Below are positions 5,538 to 6,450 of a DNA stretch of 6,450 nt, in pieces. A program made the position numbers and the translations under genes. The notes below the pieces were generated by a model that was not told where the DNA came from, made no database searches, and saw only the letters and a program-made list of their open reading frames with translations. The stretch comes from Betaproteobacteria bacterium (GTDB lineage Bacteria > Pseudomonadota > Gammaproteobacteria > Burkholderiales > Burkholderiaceae_C), in contig VBDL01000374.1 in the NCBI GenBank assembly GCA_005884255.1, positions 1 to 6,450 on the forward strand, read 5' to 3'. How positions within the stretch are numbered: position 1 is the first letter of the stretch; each line of letters begins with the position of its first letter.

Positions 5538-6450
5538 GCAGCGCCACAGCTATGCCGAGGTGGCATGGCGCGCGCATGTGCTGGCCTGTGCGCTGCAGCG
5601 GCGCGGTGTGCAGCGCGGCGACCGCGTGGCGCTGTTCTTCGACAACGCCGTCGAGTTCGTCGCCGGGCTGTATGCCTGCCTGAGCATCGGCGCGGTGTTC
5701 ATGCCGGTCAACCCGCTGACGAAGTCCGACAAGCTGGCCTTCATGCTCTGCGATGCACGGGCATCGGCGCTGCTCACGCAGGATGCGCTGGCCGGCGAAT
5801 GGCAGCCCGCGCTGCAGACCAGCGGCAGCGTGCACTCGGTGTTCGTCAGCGATGGCTGTGACGCAGACGACGCGCGGCTGCAGCCGTGGCCGGGGCTCGA
5901 TGGCCATGCGCCGTCGCCCGAACCGGCCACCATCGACCAGGACCTTGCCGCCATCATCTACACCTCGGGCTCCACCGGCTTCCCCAAGGGCGTGATGCTC
6001 AGCCATCTGAACATGGTGACGGCGGCGAACTCGGTGAGCAGCTACCTGGGTCTGCGCCACGACGACGTCATCCTCTGCGCGCTGCCGCTGGCCTTCGACT
6101 ATGGCCTGTACCAGGTGCTGATGGGCTTCAAGCTCGGCGCCACGGTGGTGCTGGAACGCAACTTCAGTTTCCCGGTGAAGGTGCTGGAGACCATGGTGCG
6201 CGAACACGTTACCGTGTTCCCCGGCGTGCCGACGATGTTCGCGTCGCTGATGACGCTGAAGAGCCTGTCGCAGTTCGACCTGGGGCACCTGCGCCTGATC
6301 ACCAACACCGCGGCGGCGCTGTCGGAAACGCACATCCAGCGCCTGCGTGCCCTCTTCCCGCAAGCGACGCTGTATTCGATGTACGGCCTCACCGAGTGCA
6401 AGCGCGTGACCTATCTGCCGCCCGAGCAGCTCGACGTGCGCCCCACCAGC
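5461..6450 (+). CDS. AMP-forming acyl-CoA/acyl-ACP ligase (ANL superfamily), 5' part
   Basis: The frame is open from the ATG at 5461 to the window end (330 codons), so the 3' end is missing. ANL enzymes activate a carboxylic acid with ATP to an acyl-adenylate and then pass it to CoA or a phosphopantetheine carrier. Motifs in order: TPDKTALVCGEQRHSYAEV (the usual N-terminal strand pair), RGDRVALFFDN, the P-loop YTSGSTGFPKG (167-177), LPLAFDYGLYQVLMG (209-223), VFPGVPTMFASL and the A5 motif MYGLTECKR (307-315), where the Thr-Glu contacts ATP and magnesium. The conserved A8 region and catalytic lysine would lie beyond the window. The YGLTECKR…LPPEQ wording recalls ligases of exosortase A-associated loci. 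There is no clear Shine-Dalgarno; a second ATG at 5467 is a possible start and would also match the family. The gene overlaps the amidotransferase by 77 bases, so the two are probably cotranscribed. Confidence 0.92.
   Translation, partial: MTMLLHQHFLDSVARTPDKTALVCGEQRHSYAEVAWRAHVLACALQRRGVQRGDRVALFFDNAVEFVAGLYACLSIGAVFMPVNPLTKSDKLAFMLCDARASALLTQDALAGEWQPALQTSGSVHSVFVSDGCDADDARLQPWPGLDGHAPSPEPATIDQDLAAIIYTSGSTGFPKGVMLSHLNMVTAANSVSSYLGLRHDDVILCALPLAFDYGLYQVLMGFKLGATVVLERNFSFPVKVLETMVREHVTVFPGVPTMFASLMTLKSLSQFDLGHLRLITNTAAALSETHIQRLRALFPQATLYSMYGLTECKRVTYLPPEQLDVRPTS

Overview
The window is GC-rich, densely coding DNA with every supported gene on the + strand. Codon use strongly favours G or C in third positions. 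A CCCCCT…AGGGGG palindromic repeat resembles intergenic repeats I recall from Burkholderiales of the Rubrivivax/Leptothrix type, so a betaproteobacterium of that group is my best guess. This is an inference from style, not a database match.

Left half (1-3288): the 3' part of an M20-family metallohydrolase gene, then a complete one-of-each ABC importer: a periplasmic NMT1/THI5-like binding protein, a TauB/SsuB-like ATPase and a TauC/SsuC-like permease. The three importer genes overlap by 4 bases at each junction (GTGA, then ATGA), so they form a translationally coupled operon. The 68-base gap between hydrolase and binding protein is almost entirely one long interrupted inverted repeat, whose 3' arm runs into the Shine-Dalgarno sequence. 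Together these genes look like uptake and hydrolysis of a small amide compound. Salvage of a thiamin pyrimidine precursor is one specific possibility, but the substrate cannot be read from the sequence.

Middle (3289-3533): a 245-base non-coding stretch, locally less GC-rich at its left end. It holds a perfect 17-base inverted repeat, a strong sigma-54 (-24/-12) promoter match embedded in a second inverted repeat, an overlapping pair of palindromes where transcription would start, and a second, weaker sigma-54-like element 59 bases further on.

Right half (3534-6450): a glutamine-dependent asparagine synthetase-like amidotransferase, followed by an overlapping AMP-forming acyl-CoA/acyl-ACP ligase that runs off the window. 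This pair recalls the amidotransferase and ligase genes of exosortase A (PEP-CTERM)/exopolysaccharide loci, where sigma-54 control is also known. No exosortase, glycosyltransferase or PEP-CTERM protein is visible here, so the assignment is tentative. The last 56 codons of the amidotransferase come from a double-hairpin palindromic repeat plus out-of-frame reading of the ligase start, which suggests its original C-terminus was replaced.
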